Assembly: GCA_964535715.1 (NCBI GenBank)
Contig: CAZHUO010000012.1
Location: forward strand, 1-42,156
Length of the DNA stretch: 42,156 bases
Direction: 5' to 3'
DNA from: CAZCCC01 sp964535715
GTDB taxonomy: Bacteria > Patescibacteriota > Patescibacteriia > Buchananbacterales > UBA6539
The notes under the pieces were generated by a model. The model had not been told where the DNA came from. It searched no databases and saw nothing but the letters and a program-made list of their open reading frames with translations. Positions 1 to 7,053 of the stretch are shown piece after piece. Both the position numbers and the translations under genes were made by a program. The first letter of the stretch is position 1. Each line of letters starts with the position of its first letter.

Positions 1-23
1 TATTTTGTAATATTTTCAATTCG

Positions 24-1232
24 CTATAAATTCTGATTATCATTAATTGTCGGCGCACTATTTATTTCATTTTGGACGTTAAAATCTGTTTCAGAATCTA
101 TGTTTTCCCCAAAAGTATACTCTTTGGCAAGCAACTCAATTACCGGTATAATTTTTGTTTCCCAATTTTGACCAAATAAAGTCGCAGCAAGCATTGCACT
201 GGTAATATGCCTTAGCTCGCCGTTACTGCCAACTGCATATACTTTCGGATTTAAAATATTCCATGGCGTTTCACCATCAACAAACTGTATAAGCTTAGTG
301 CCCGGCTTAGACTTAACGCTTCCACCATAAGTATAAGAACTAAATACTTCATTGCTTACGGTTTGAACCGTACTAAAATCGGAATACCAACTATAGTAGA
401 TATCCGAGGTTGGAAAGGCATACCTTTTACCATCAGCGCCGACGTAATAAAGACTGGGACTGCCGGCTTTTTTAATCAATGATCCGCTGCTAACGGCATT
501 ACCGCTTATATCCTTGACTGTTTCCTCGGATGTCTGAGAGGATGAGGCTAATTCAATAGTATCACTAACTACACTTGATTCTCCACCAGTTGAACTCCTA
601 AACTTAGCATATACAGTTTTGACTCCGAGACCGGAAGTTAATGTCCAGCTCTTTGAGGTTGAATAAGTCAGCCAAGCTGTTGCATCGGAAAAATCAACTT
701 TATTGGAAATTAGCATTGTTGTTGCATTGGTTGCAGCTAAAGTCAAAGTGACATTAGCGCTTTCAGTTTTTGCCGCACCACTATTAATTGAAACCGAGGT
801 ACCAGTCGGCACTACCGATGCAGTACCACCCCCTCCTCCGCCTCCACTACCACTACCACTACCAGTACAAGCTGTCTCGGTGCTGACAGAAAATGTTCCA
901 TTACCGCTGGCATTAGTTATATTTATCTGATTATAAGAACCTGCTACGCAAGTTTTAGTTCCATAATTGCTAAAGGTGTATACATTATTTGAACGAATTG
1001 TTATATTGGTGTCAGTATCAACCGTTATACTTATAGTACTGTCATCATTAACAATTAAACTCTCAACTAGCGAACCAGATAAAACCGTCAAACTTATTCC
1101 ATTGGGCAAAGTCAAAGTAGTATCAGCATCAAATGTTACCGTTGCCGCCAAAACACTACTTGCCATTAGTGGACTTAAAACCAAAGAAAATACTAACAAC
1201 CCGATCGCCGTCAAAAATATTTTTCTTTGCAT
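24..1232 (-). CDS. secreted protein with Ig-like region and C-terminal CPR surface domain
   Basis: The product is about 402 residues from the ATG at 1232; an in-frame ATG at 1295 would add 21 residues before the signal peptide, so the inner start is preferred. Seen: a signal peptide (residues 1-30, ending in VLAA), a Thr/Ser/Asn-rich beta-type region, a Gly/Ser linker (GSGSGSGGGGGGG), an Ig-like region ending near residue 235, and a C-terminal block with paired motifs YYVGADGKRYAFP and VYAVGSNGELRHIT. I recognise that C-terminal block as a type often found at the ends of secreted Parcubacteria proteins, but know no function for it. It is probably exported and cell-surface or extracellular. 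It lies 38 bp downstream of another secreted repeat protein on the same strand, so the two may be co-transcribed. Function unknown. Confidence 0.75.
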   Translation of the reverse strand: MQRKIFLTAIGLLVFSLVLSPLMASSVLAATVTFDADTTLTLPNGISLTVLSGSLVESLIVNDDSTISITVDTDTNITIRSNNVYTFSNYGTKTCVAGSYNQINITNASGNGTFSVSTETACTGSGSGSGGGGGGGTASVVPTGTSVSINSGAAKTESANVTLTLAATNATTMLISNKVDFSDATAWLTYSTSKSWTLTSGLGVKTVYAKFRSSTGGESSVVSDTIELASSSQTSEETVKDISGNAVSSGSLIKKAGSPSLYYVGADGKRYAFPTSDIYYSWYSDFSTVQTVSNEVFSSYTYGGSVKSKPGTKLIQFVDGETPWNILNPKVYAVGSNGELRHITSAMLAATLFGQNWETKIIPVIELLAKEYTFGENIDSETDFNVQNEINSAPTINDNQNL

Positions 1233-1270
1233 AAAAATATTGTTTATTAGATTAATTAATTTCCATGGTT

Positions 1271-2003
1271 TTAATTGCACCTTCCGGCTGCACATTCAAT
1301 ACCGGTTCCGGCCGCAGTAATATAGCAACTATAGTATGCACCCTCCCTAACCATCTCGAGACAACCTTTAACATTTTGATTTTGATCACCGATGCTAACT
1401 GTTGAAGTGGATGTCGTGCGATTACGAGAATAAATAGCGACTGAAGTTGTAGCAGTTGAAGTGGTTAAATCAATGCCAGCACCATACATATTAAGTCCGC
1501 CTCGAAAAACTCCGGAAGTATAAACTGTTAAGGTTCCCGCATTAGNNNNNNNNNNNNNNNNNNNNNNNNNNNNNNNNNNNNNNNNNNNNNNNNNNNNNNN
1601 NNNNNNNNNNNNNNNNNNNNNNNNNNNNNNNNNNNNNNNNNNNNNTAGTAGTGGCATTAAGCATTGCTGGCCGCAAATCACTGGCAGTAGCCAGTCCGGT
1701 TAAAGTTGAGCCGGTATAAACTTTTAAGGTCCCCACATTGGTAGTAGTGGCATTAAGCATTGCTGGCCGCAAATCACTGGCAGTAGCCAGTCCGGTCAAA
1801 GTTGAGCCGGTATAAACTGTTAAGGTTCCCACATTGGTAGTAGTGGCATTAAGCATTGGAATAGTGGCATTACCTTCAGTGCTGATATTTGTTCCAATAG
1901 TAGTTGCCGCATAGACAATCGACATAACAAAAAGCGATGCTACAAATACTACCATCGCACTTTGCAAAAACGGAGCTAATTTTGATAATTTACTTTTAAT
2001 CAT
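1271..2003 (-). CDS. secreted tandem-repeat protein, interrupted by assembly gap
   Basis: The N-terminal part (start ATG at 2003) has a signal peptide ending in VYAATT, then 32-residue repeats containing NVGTLTVYTGSTLTGLATAS and DLRPAMLNATT. The C-terminal part (stop at 1271) resumes with the same GTLTVYTS motif, then a Thr/Ser-rich region and a Cys-containing tail (GCLEM, SCYIT, GIECAAGRC). The two parts sit in different frames across exactly 100 Ns, which is expected if the Ns are a placeholder of arbitrary length. I therefore read it as one gene, not a broken one. The beta-rich repeats resemble stalk or adhesin-type sequence. True length and repeat number are unknown. It lies directly upstream of the secreted protein ending at 24. 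Function unknown. Confidence 0.7.
1546..1645. other. assembly gap (100 N)
   Basis: Exactly 100 undetermined bases. The gap falls inside a near-identical 96-bp tandem repeat array, so the array itself probably stopped the assembler. Length across the gap cannot be inferred. Confidence 0.98.
1646..1859. repeat. 96-bp in-frame tandem repeat (coding)
   Basis: Copies start at 1646, 1742 and 1838 (exact 96-bp spacing, 32 codons). The first two differ by only a few bases; the third diverges after about 20 bp. The array enters the N gap on its left, and its edge reappears at about 1521-1545 beyond the gap. Near-identity suggests recent duplication or ongoing homogenisation. Confidence 0.9.
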
Positions 2004-2225
2004 AAAAGTTTTTGAGTAATTTTTTTAATTAATTAATTTTATTTAAAAATTTTATAGTTTTTTTTATTCAAAATCACCCCCTCTCTTTTTTTAGCTGATT
2101 TTTATAGAATTATAAATATATTAAAATATTTCCTTCAAAATTATACCATAATTTAGATAAAAAATAAACAACAGAACAACTGTGAATAACTTTTCCACAG
2201 TTTAAAAAATATTTTTTATTTAATT
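2004..2225. other. AT-rich intergenic region
   Basis: 222 bp of strongly AT-rich spacer between the secreted repeat protein and the DUF6580 gene. It should contain the promoter of the repeat protein. It also holds a sequence matching the DnaA-box consensus (2181-2189) next to a one-mismatch copy on the other strand (2191-2199). I see no gene here. Confidence 0.5.
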
Positions 2226-2750
2226 TTAGCAAAAAACTAATCTTCTTTGCCTAATTATTGCAGTAAAAACCTCGTAAGCGCCAAATAAAATTACAACATA
2301 AAATATATCACCAAAAATTGCATTTCTAAAAAAAGGCAATGCCAATGTGTAGCATTGGATTAATCCGGCTAAACTTTTTTCATACCACGGAGAAAACTGC
2401 CAAACCGCCCAGTTAGTTGCTAGAAAAAATATAACTGAAGCCGAAATGCCTGAAGCCAAAACTGTTTCAACGCTTTTATACTTTTTAACAAAGCTGCCAA
2501 TTAAACCCGCCAAAATATAGCTGGCATAAACTACGCCCATCAGCTTCCAATCATAAAAGCCGATGAAAAAATCACCAATTAGCATGGCGATAATCGGCAA
2601 AATTACGGCATAGCGCCTGCCCAGATATATCCCGGAGAATAAGGCAATAGCTAAAACCGGGGCAAAATTCCAAAGATGAGGCAGCAAGCGGCAAGCCACT
2701 CCAAGCGCGATTAAGATAAACGAGATAATCAACTTCGTTTTTTTATTCAT
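2226..2750 (-). CDS. DUF6580 family membrane protein, putative corrinoid transporter subunit
   Basis: 174 residues with about five to six hydrophobic segments (for example FILIALGVACRLL, VLAIALFSGIYLG, YAVILPIIAMLIGDFFIG, MGVVYASYILAGLIGS, SVIFFLATNWAVW, NAIFGDIFYVVILFG). The pattern, including GDFFIGFYDWKLM and NWAVWQF, matches the DUF6580 family of small integral membrane proteins resembling the substrate-binding S components of ECF vitamin transporters. It is the last gene in a run beginning at a cobalamin riboswitch (5804-5900), which is the reason for proposing corrinoids as substrate; that is inference. It is separated from the preceding gene by 100 bp of inverted repeats, so co-transcription is likely but unproven. 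No ECF ATPase or T component is visible in the window. Confidence 0.75.
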   Translation of the reverse strand: MNKKTKLIISFILIALGVACRLLPHLWNFAPVLAIALFSGIYLGRRYAVILPIIAMLIGDFFIGFYDWKLMGVVYASYILAGLIGSFVKKYKSVETVLASGISASVIFFLATNWAVWQFSPWYEKSLAGLIQCYTLALPFFRNAIFGDIFYVVILFGAYEVFTAIIRQRRLVFC

Positions 2751-2850
2751 ATTGTTTTTAAGAATTAAGAATCAAGAATCATGAATTAAGGATCTTTTAA
2801 TTTCATTCCTTAATTCTTAATTCTTATTTCTTACTTCTTGATTCTTGATT
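2751..2850. repeat. AT-rich inverted and direct repeats
   Basis: Spacer built from the words AAGAATC, GAATTAAG and their complements. GAATTAAGGA is followed about 20 bp later by TCCTTAATTC, and AAGAATCAAGAATC finds its complement near 2838-2851. It can fold into a long AT-rich hairpin. Role unknown; it could attenuate the last gene of the B12-related operon. Confidence 0.55.
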
Positions 2851-3324
2851 CTAATCAATCTGTCCCATGATATACTTCCACTCCACCATATCGCCGCCAT
2901 CAAGCTTAAAGCTGCTTGCGCCGATTTTTGCATATTCATTATTTACCCAATACTGCCAAAAACGATTGCCGGAAATTTCATTTTCTATATCATTTATTGA
3001 TTCAATAAAAACGCCAAGCTCACCATAATCTTTGGACTGCAATTTCAAATTATTTTCGGCTGTAACTTTTTTAAGCAAATCAAAAACCGTTGAATCATTA
3101 GGCAATTTAACCTCATTGTACGTCATAACCTGTCCATTGCCGAAATCAAGCATTAAATTAACAGAAATATCCAAACCTGCCTGTACTGGCGGCTGATCAG
3201 ATCCTTTATTTTCCAAAACCGGCTGGCCGTTGCCGGAAGGCGACAAAGCCTGATTTTGGCCAAAATAAAAACCGCCGAAAAATACTGCAATAACGATTAT
3301 GATTTTAGCCAATAATTTCATCAT
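2851..3324 (-). CDS. DUF4430 (transcobalamin-type) lipid- or membrane-tethered protein
   Basis: 157 residues. An N-terminal hydrophobic segment (LLAKIIIVIAVFFGGFYFG) acts as signal or anchor, followed by a Gln/Pro/Gly linker and one DUF4430 domain from about residue 52 (VNLMLDFG, DSTVFDLLKKV, then NRFWQYWVNNEYAKIGAS and DGGDMVEWKY near the end). DUF4430 is the fold of the C-terminal beta domain of intrinsic factor and transcobalamin, which covers bound cobalamin. Its start overlaps the preceding gene by 20 bp, indicating translational coupling. It lies downstream of the cobalamin riboswitch and of a larger protein with the same domain, so a role in capturing corrinoids at the cell surface is likely, though inferred. 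Confidence 0.8.
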   Translation of the reverse strand: MMKLLAKIIIVIAVFFGGFYFGQNQALSPSGNGQPVLENKGSDQPPVQAGLDISVNLMLDFGNGQVMTYNEVKLPNDSTVFDLLKKVTAENNLKLQSKDYGELGVFIESINDIENEISGNRFWQYWVNNEYAKIGASSFKLDGGDMVEWKYIMGQID

Positions 3325-3811
3325 TTTTTAGTTTGCTGTTTTTTCTTTTCTTAATTAATAATACCGCAAAAATTAGTATTAAACAAGCCAAAATTATTCC
3401 AATTGCCGCCGAAAAAATCACAATGCCCGAAGAATTGATAGTAATGGGAATTTTAACGCCGGATCCGGCGGAAAATCCCCCGCTGCCCAAAGGCCTCGCA
3501 ACTGCAGAAATATTGCTTCTAAACAATCCCGGCCTTTTCATTTTAACGCTTACTTGCACCAGCTGATTTGCCGATGGCTCTAATGTAAAATCGCTTGGAA
3601 TAATTTTAATTTCTTTTTTAAATGAATCAGGATATAACTGATATATAGCCGGTTCTTCTGAAACATTAATAATCAAAAGTTCAGTTTTAACTTCTTTGCC
3701 TAAAGAAACATTTAAATCAAGGCTTTTTGGCTTTACTCCGATGCCGACTGCATAAGCTGAGTTGCCTGCCAGCAGAAAAAATATTGAAAAAAATATTATC
3801 AAATACTTCAT
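3305..3811 (-). CDS. PapD-like Ig-fold protein with C-terminal membrane anchor
   Basis: 168 residues: signal peptide (to SAYA, about residue 20), one Ig-like domain of the kind found in chaperone/MSP-type proteins (VKPKSLDLNVSLGKEVKTEL, then FTLEPSANQLVQVSVKM and FRSNISAVARP), a C-terminal transmembrane helix (about 128-155) and a basic tail (KKRKNSKLK). It is therefore probably displayed outside and anchored by its C-terminus. Only 3 bp separate it from the upstream gene's stop and it overlaps the next gene by 20 bp, so it belongs to the riboswitch-controlled operon. It may be a scaffold for the cobalamin-capturing proteins; this is inference from position. Confidence 0.7.
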   Translation of the reverse strand: MKYLIIFFSIFFLLAGNSAYAVGIGVKPKSLDLNVSLGKEVKTELLIINVSEEPAIYQLYPDSFKKEIKIIPSDFTLEPSANQLVQVSVKMKRPGLFRSNISAVARPLGSGGFSAGSGVKIPITINSSGIVIFSAAIGIILACLILIFAVLLIKKRKNSKLKNDEIIG

Positions 3812-3814
3812 AAA

Positions 3815-5614
3815 TTATTCTAAAGCGGTTGCCCAAAAAATCAGCTCGCCGTTTTTTATCCCCGAAAGCAAATAATTTTTTGGAATATTCAAAGTAATTT
3901 CTGCGTTTTTACTTTGATCTGAAACCAAAGATTGGCTATATAAACTTGGAATGCCGTTATTTATTGTTAAATTTTGAGTAAAAATATTATCGCCTGAAAC
4001 TGAAGCGGAAATATTAAGGCTGACTGTGCCTTCATTTGTCAAAGTCGCAATCTTGCTTGTGCTTTCACCCGGCTTTAATGAGCCAAAATCGATCTGTGAA
4101 GGATTTACCTCTAAAGCGATTGATTCGCCGGCAATAAGGCCGTCTCCGCCTTGATTGATTTCGACAACCAAGCCGACATTTTGGCTTATAGTGTCGCCAA
4201 CAGTAACCGTTTCTTTTTGGCTTCTGATATAGCCTTGGGTTTCAATATAAATTTGATATACCCCGTTTTCATCAAGCGTCAGATTAAGCTGGCCGTTACT
4301 ATCGGCTGAATAATCAGTATTATTAACTTTGATATTGGCATTGGCTAATGGCTGCCATGATTGTCCGTCAAAATATAAGGCATTTGCCGTAACTGACTGG
4401 CCTAAATCGATTTGAGTATCGCTTATAGTAATTTTTGAAGGCATTAGACCCCATTGCCCAAAATACCACAAAACATCATCACTTTCCTTTAAATCATAAT
4501 CAGCTGCACCAACCGGCAAGGAAACATTATTTATAAAATAAAGCCAGCCGGACATTCCCTGAGCCTGCTGGCCGTTGATTTCCCTTAAATAAGAGCCAAA
4601 GCTTTCCTGGGTAATTAAATAGTTATAATTGCAGATTTCAGCGCCGCTTTCAATAATATCTAAAGCTGTATCACCATATACATAATCATTGCAAATTGTA
4701 TTATTTAAGCCCTCAATCCGTAAATGGTATTCTCCAGGATTTAAATCATCTTCTTCAGCCTGGAAATAGCCGATTGGATAGCTTTTGCCGGATAGCGCAA
4801 TAACGGCAAAAGCGGTCATTGCCTTATTATTCCAGTCGGAGGTGCCTTCTTGCACCCACCAAAAGCCGCCGTCATCGGCTTGCAAAGATTTTAAATGAGA
4901 AAGCGGATTATTTTCTCCCCGACTCCAGCTTTCGGGACTGATACCGGCTTTATTCAAAGCGGAAATTACCCAGGAATCAGAACCGGAATCTGAATTATTT
5001 CCGGCCTGATAGCCGACGCCACCGTCGCCGTTCTGACAGCTTTTTAAATAAGCCAAGGCGTCAATAATTACGGGATCCGAAGGGCTGACGCCGGCTTCAA
5101 CTAAAACGATTATTGCCGCGGCGGTGTCGTTGGTATCACTTTGGCCGCCGACTGAATAACCAAAGCCGCCATCAGAATTCTGATTAGCTAAAATATAATT
5201 TTTTGCATCAATTACTTCCTGACTTGATGTTTCTCCGACTGAAGCCAACGCCAAAACAGACCACATGTCATCATTAATCAAATCGGGTTCGCCCATTTGA
5301 TTTTGCTGGCTATAAGTTTTTAGTTTTGCTACATAATCAATGTTGCCAAAAGTCGCCGGATTTTCATTAACTGAAGCCAAGGCTAAAATAACTTTGGCAT
5401 AATCCGTGGCTAAGGTGCCAGAAACGCTGGTTAAATGATTGGTGGAAATCCCTGATTGTCCAGACGCGGCCAATGCCATTGTTATCCAAGGATCCTGAGA
5501 CTGGCTTTGCAGATAAGTTATTGCCTCTGGAGTGCCGGCAGTGACAAATCCCGGCTGAAAAATCAAAGAAAATGCGGAAATTAAAACCAAAAAAAATTTA
5601 ATCTTGCTTTTCAT
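3815..5614 (-). CDS. transcobalamin/intrinsic-factor-like surface protein (alpha-barrel repeats + DUF4430)
   Basis: 599 residues. Seen in order: signal peptide (to VTAG, about 26); prenyltransferase/squalene-cyclase-type alpha/alpha repeats (about 27-275) with recurrent motifs such as ILANQNSDGGFGYS, LKSCQNGDGGVGYQ and LKSLQADDGGFWWV; a DUF4430 domain (about 285-395, with LREINGQQAQGMSGWLYFIN and DDVLWYFGQWG); a carboxypeptidase-regulatory-like Ig domain (about 395-475); and a final beta domain (about 500-599). The alpha/alpha barrel followed by DUF4430 is the architecture of animal intrinsic factor and transcobalamin. The gene starts about 190 bp downstream of a cobalamin riboswitch, so binding of B12 or other corrinoids is strongly suggested. 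No membrane anchor is visible; attachment may come from the adjacent anchored protein. Confidence 0.85.
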   Translation of the reverse strand: MKSKIKFFLVLISAFSLIFQPGFVTAGTPEAITYLQSQSQDPWITMALAASGQSGISTNHLTSVSGTLATDYAKVILALASVNENPATFGNIDYVAKLKTYSQQNQMGEPDLINDDMWSVLALASVGETSSQEVIDAKNYILANQNSDGGFGYSVGGQSDTNDTAAAIIVLVEAGVSPSDPVIIDALAYLKSCQNGDGGVGYQAGNNSDSGSDSWVISALNKAGISPESWSRGENNPLSHLKSLQADDGGFWWVQEGTSDWNNKAMTAFAVIALSGKSYPIGYFQAEEDDLNPGEYHLRIEGLNNTICNDYVYGDTALDIIESGAEICNYNYLITQESFGSYLREINGQQAQGMSGWLYFINNVSLPVGAADYDLKESDDVLWYFGQWGLMPSKITISDTQIDLGQSVTANALYFDGQSWQPLANANIKVNNTDYSADSNGQLNLTLDENGVYQIYIETQGYIRSQKETVTVGDTISQNVGLVVEINQGGDGLIAGESIALEVNPSQIDFGSLKPGESTSKIATLTNEGTVSLNISASVSGDNIFTQNLTINNGIPSLYSQSLVSDQSKNAEITLNIPKNYLLSGIKNGELIFWATALE

Positions 5615-5643
5615 AAAATAAAAAATCTCCCATTTCGAGGGAG
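5615..5643 (-). terminator. hairpin plus T-run just before the start codon (riboswitch expression platform)
   Basis: On the minus strand CTCCC (5639-5643) pairs with GGGAG (5627-5631) around a 7-nt loop, followed by ATTTTTTATTTT and then the ATG at 5614. It looks like a rho-independent terminator, but GGGAG is also the only Shine-Dalgarno-like sequence before this gene. The hairpin could therefore act by termination, by hiding the ribosome site, or both. Confidence 0.65.
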
Positions 5644-5710
5644 CGGTATAATCTTCCGTACAAATAACGGAAATCCACCGACTCTTAATCTCGAAGAGTT
5701 TAGTGATTAA

Positions 5711-5796
5711 ACCCCGTTAGAAATTCTGAATAAATTTAGATACTACCTCTGATTTTTAGAGAAATAAACAAAATTACTCAAAATTTCTAACGGGGT
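5711..5796. repeat. 15-bp perfect inverted repeat between riboswitch and gene
   Basis: ACCCCGTTAGAAATT (5711-5725) and its exact complement (5782-5796) enclose 56 bp of AT-rich sequence. The right arm abuts the aptamer's closing stem. It may be a MITE-like insertion in the leader or a functional part of the switch. Related words (ACGGGGT, CCCGTTAG) recur at 29492-29535. Confidence 0.8.
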
Positions 5797-5803
5797 AAAT
5801 ATG

Positions 5804-5900
5804 CTTTAATTTTCGCGACCTGGCTTATTCCCGATAATTCGGGACATCACAGTTGCGGATCAGCAGAGGATTTTCACCTCTTTCGGAAAATTAAAGTGGT
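5804..5900 (-). promoter_or_regulatory. cobalamin (B12) riboswitch aptamer
   Basis: On the minus strand the conserved cobalamin core is readable: GAGGTGAAAATCCTC, then GCTGATCCGCAACTGTGATG, a small hairpin (TCCCGAATTATCGGGA) and the B12-box-like AAGCCAGGTCGCG. An 11-bp closing stem forms between 5886-5896 and 5804-5814. The aptamer is compact (about 93 nt), without the large peripheral helices of long class I switches. A promoter lies directly upstream and the first controlled gene is the transcobalamin-like protein at 5614. Known family behaviour is repression of uptake genes when cobalamin binds. Confidence 0.92.
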
Positions 5901-5916
5901 TTGTTAAAGTGATTTA

Positions 5917-5945
5917 ATTTTAAACTAGTTCTATTTGAGTGTCAA
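5917..5945 (-). promoter_or_regulatory. sigma-70-type promoter of the B12 operon
   Basis: TTGACA (5940-5945), a 17-bp spacer and TAAAAT (5917-5922) on the minus strand. This would start transcription near 5910, just before the riboswitch. Confidence 0.75.
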
Positions 5946-5978
5946 ATTAGTTTGCTGTGGATAAAGTAAGAATTAAGG

Positions 5979-6048
5979 ATTAAGTAAATTAAGAATTAAG
6001 CTGATAAGATTTCATTACTTAATTCCTATCTCGCTTAATTTACTTAAT
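5979..6048. repeat. AT-rich inverted repeat at the end of cobO
   Basis: ATTAAGTAAATTAAG (5979-5993) has its exact complement at 6034-6048, overlapping the cobO stop codon. As RNA it would form a 15-bp AT hairpin with a 40-nt loop and may help end cobO transcription. A perfect DnaA-box match at 5956-5964 is probably chance. Confidence 0.6.
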
Positions 6049-6565
6049 TCTCAATCCCCCGCCTAGCTTGCAGCCCCTTCTGATATGGGTGCTTTATTTC
6101 TTTCATTTCCGTCACATAATCAGCCAGCTTAATTATTTCTTTTGGCGCTTTTCTGCCGGTCAAAACCAGTTCAACATTCATTGGCTTCTTTTGAATCAAC
6201 TTTTTAAGATCTGAAACGGAGATTAGCTTAAAAAATACCACCAAAAATATCTCATCTAAAATCACCACGTCAAAATTATTGCTGTTCAAAACTTTTTTCG
6301 ACCATTCTAAAGCATCAATGGCGGCAATTTTATCGGGATTGGTGCCAATTTTATGAATAAATGTCTTTTCACCAAACCTTTTAACAATAATTTTTTTGAT
6401 CGCTTTAAGGCTTTTGAGTTCGCTATAGTCCTGGCCTTTCAAAAACTGGACAATATAAACCTTGAAGCCGGCGCCGGCTGCCCGCAAAGCCAAGCCTAAA
6501 GCGGCTGTTGTTTTGCCTTTTCCGCTGCCGGTATAAATATGGATTTTGCCTAAATTACTTTTCAT
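6044..6565 (-). CDS. cobO: corrinoid adenosyltransferase (CobO/BtuR/CobA family)
   Basis: 173 residues, the usual length of this family. It transfers the adenosyl group of ATP to reduced cobalt in corrinoids, yielding adenosylcobalamin in the cytoplasm. Seen: the N-terminal P-loop in GKIHIYTGSGKGKTTAALGL, the following ALRAAGAGFKVYIVQFLKG segment, the VVILDEI Walker-B-like strand (about residue 98), the LVLTGRKAP motif (about 134) and the C-terminal VTEMKEIKHPYQKGLQARRG typical of the family. It sits immediately upstream of the riboswitch-controlled uptake operon and just downstream of the B12-dependent reductase, whose cofactor it would supply. No cobalamin biosynthesis genes are nearby, fitting salvage of an imported corrinoid. 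Confidence 0.93.
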   Translation of the reverse strand: MKSNLGKIHIYTGSGKGKTTAALGLALRAAGAGFKVYIVQFLKGQDYSELKSLKAIKKIIVKRFGEKTFIHKIGTNPDKIAAIDALEWSKKVLNSNNFDVVILDEIFLVVFFKLISVSDLKKLIQKKPMNVELVLTGRKAPKEIIKLADYVTEMKEIKHPYQKGLQARRGIEN

Positions 6566-6780
6566 ACAAATTCATTATAAGCCAAAATAGCTTTTTAGAA
6601 TACCCCTAAATATAATATCACTACGAATACGAATCAGTACGAATATACGAATTGGAAAAACAATTTAATAATTTACAATTTTCAATTTACAATTTTCAAA
6701 CAAAAATAATTAATTGGGAATTAAAACATTAAAAATTCATTCAAAATTCAAAATTTTAAATTCAAAATTAAATTATAGTA

Positions 6781-6915
6781 TTAGTAGCGCGCTACGGCAG
6801 GCTCCGGAACAAAACATTCGTATGTGCGCATTCGTAGCGCGTCACGACGGGCTTCGAAACAAAATATTCGCATGAGCGTATTCGTAGTAAGCCATGATTA
6901 TCTTCGGAACATAAA
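6781..6915. repeat. degenerate 50-bp tandem repeat
   Basis: Units beginning GTAGCGCG/GTAGCGCG/GTAGTAAG start at 6784, 6834 and 6884, exactly 50 bp apart. Shared words are CGGAACAAAA or CGAAACAAAA and ATTCGTATG or ATTCGCATG. The units are diverged, there are no unique spacers, and the GC content is higher than the surroundings. Confidence 0.7.
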
Positions 6916-6942
6916 AAACAAATCCCCGCCTAGAAGGGATCT
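6910..6942 (-). terminator. probable terminator of nrdJ
   Basis: On the minus strand ATCCC (6936-6940) pairs with GGGAT (6922-6926) around 9 nt and is followed by TTTGTTTTTTAT. It lies about 110 bp beyond the nrdJ stop. The stem is short, so confidence is moderate. Confidence 0.5.
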
Positions 6943-7053
6943 GCTTTTATTAATATCTAATCCTGAATCATGAATGCTGATTCATGAATCATGAATCATG
7001 AATCAAACGGAGTTTAGCATTTGATACATGTTTTATGATACATGCTTCATAAC

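Larger units (their letters stand above)
6566..7053. other. intergenic region between cobO and nrdJ
   Basis: 488 bp without a credible gene. It holds AT-rich words (about 6640-6780), a degenerate 50-bp tandem repeat (6781-6915), a probable nrdJ terminator (6910-6942) and runs of ATGAATC/ATGATAC words (6965-7050). The cobO promoter should lie near 6570-6640, but I see no clear consensus. Confidence 0.5.

Noticed and set aside
1233..1295. upstream ATG of the first secreted protein at 1295
   Set aside because: It would place 21 extra residues before an otherwise ordinary signal peptide and overlap the end of the upstream gene.
2181..5964. DnaA-box consensus matches at 2181-2189 and 5956-5964, possible replication origin
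   Set aside because: Only two perfect matches were noticed, nearly 4 kb apart, without dnaA/dnaN nearby or a clustered array. A sequence this AT-rich gives one or two by chance.
6781..6915. CRISPR array
   Set aside because: Units are contiguous and diverged, with no unique spacers and no cas genes.
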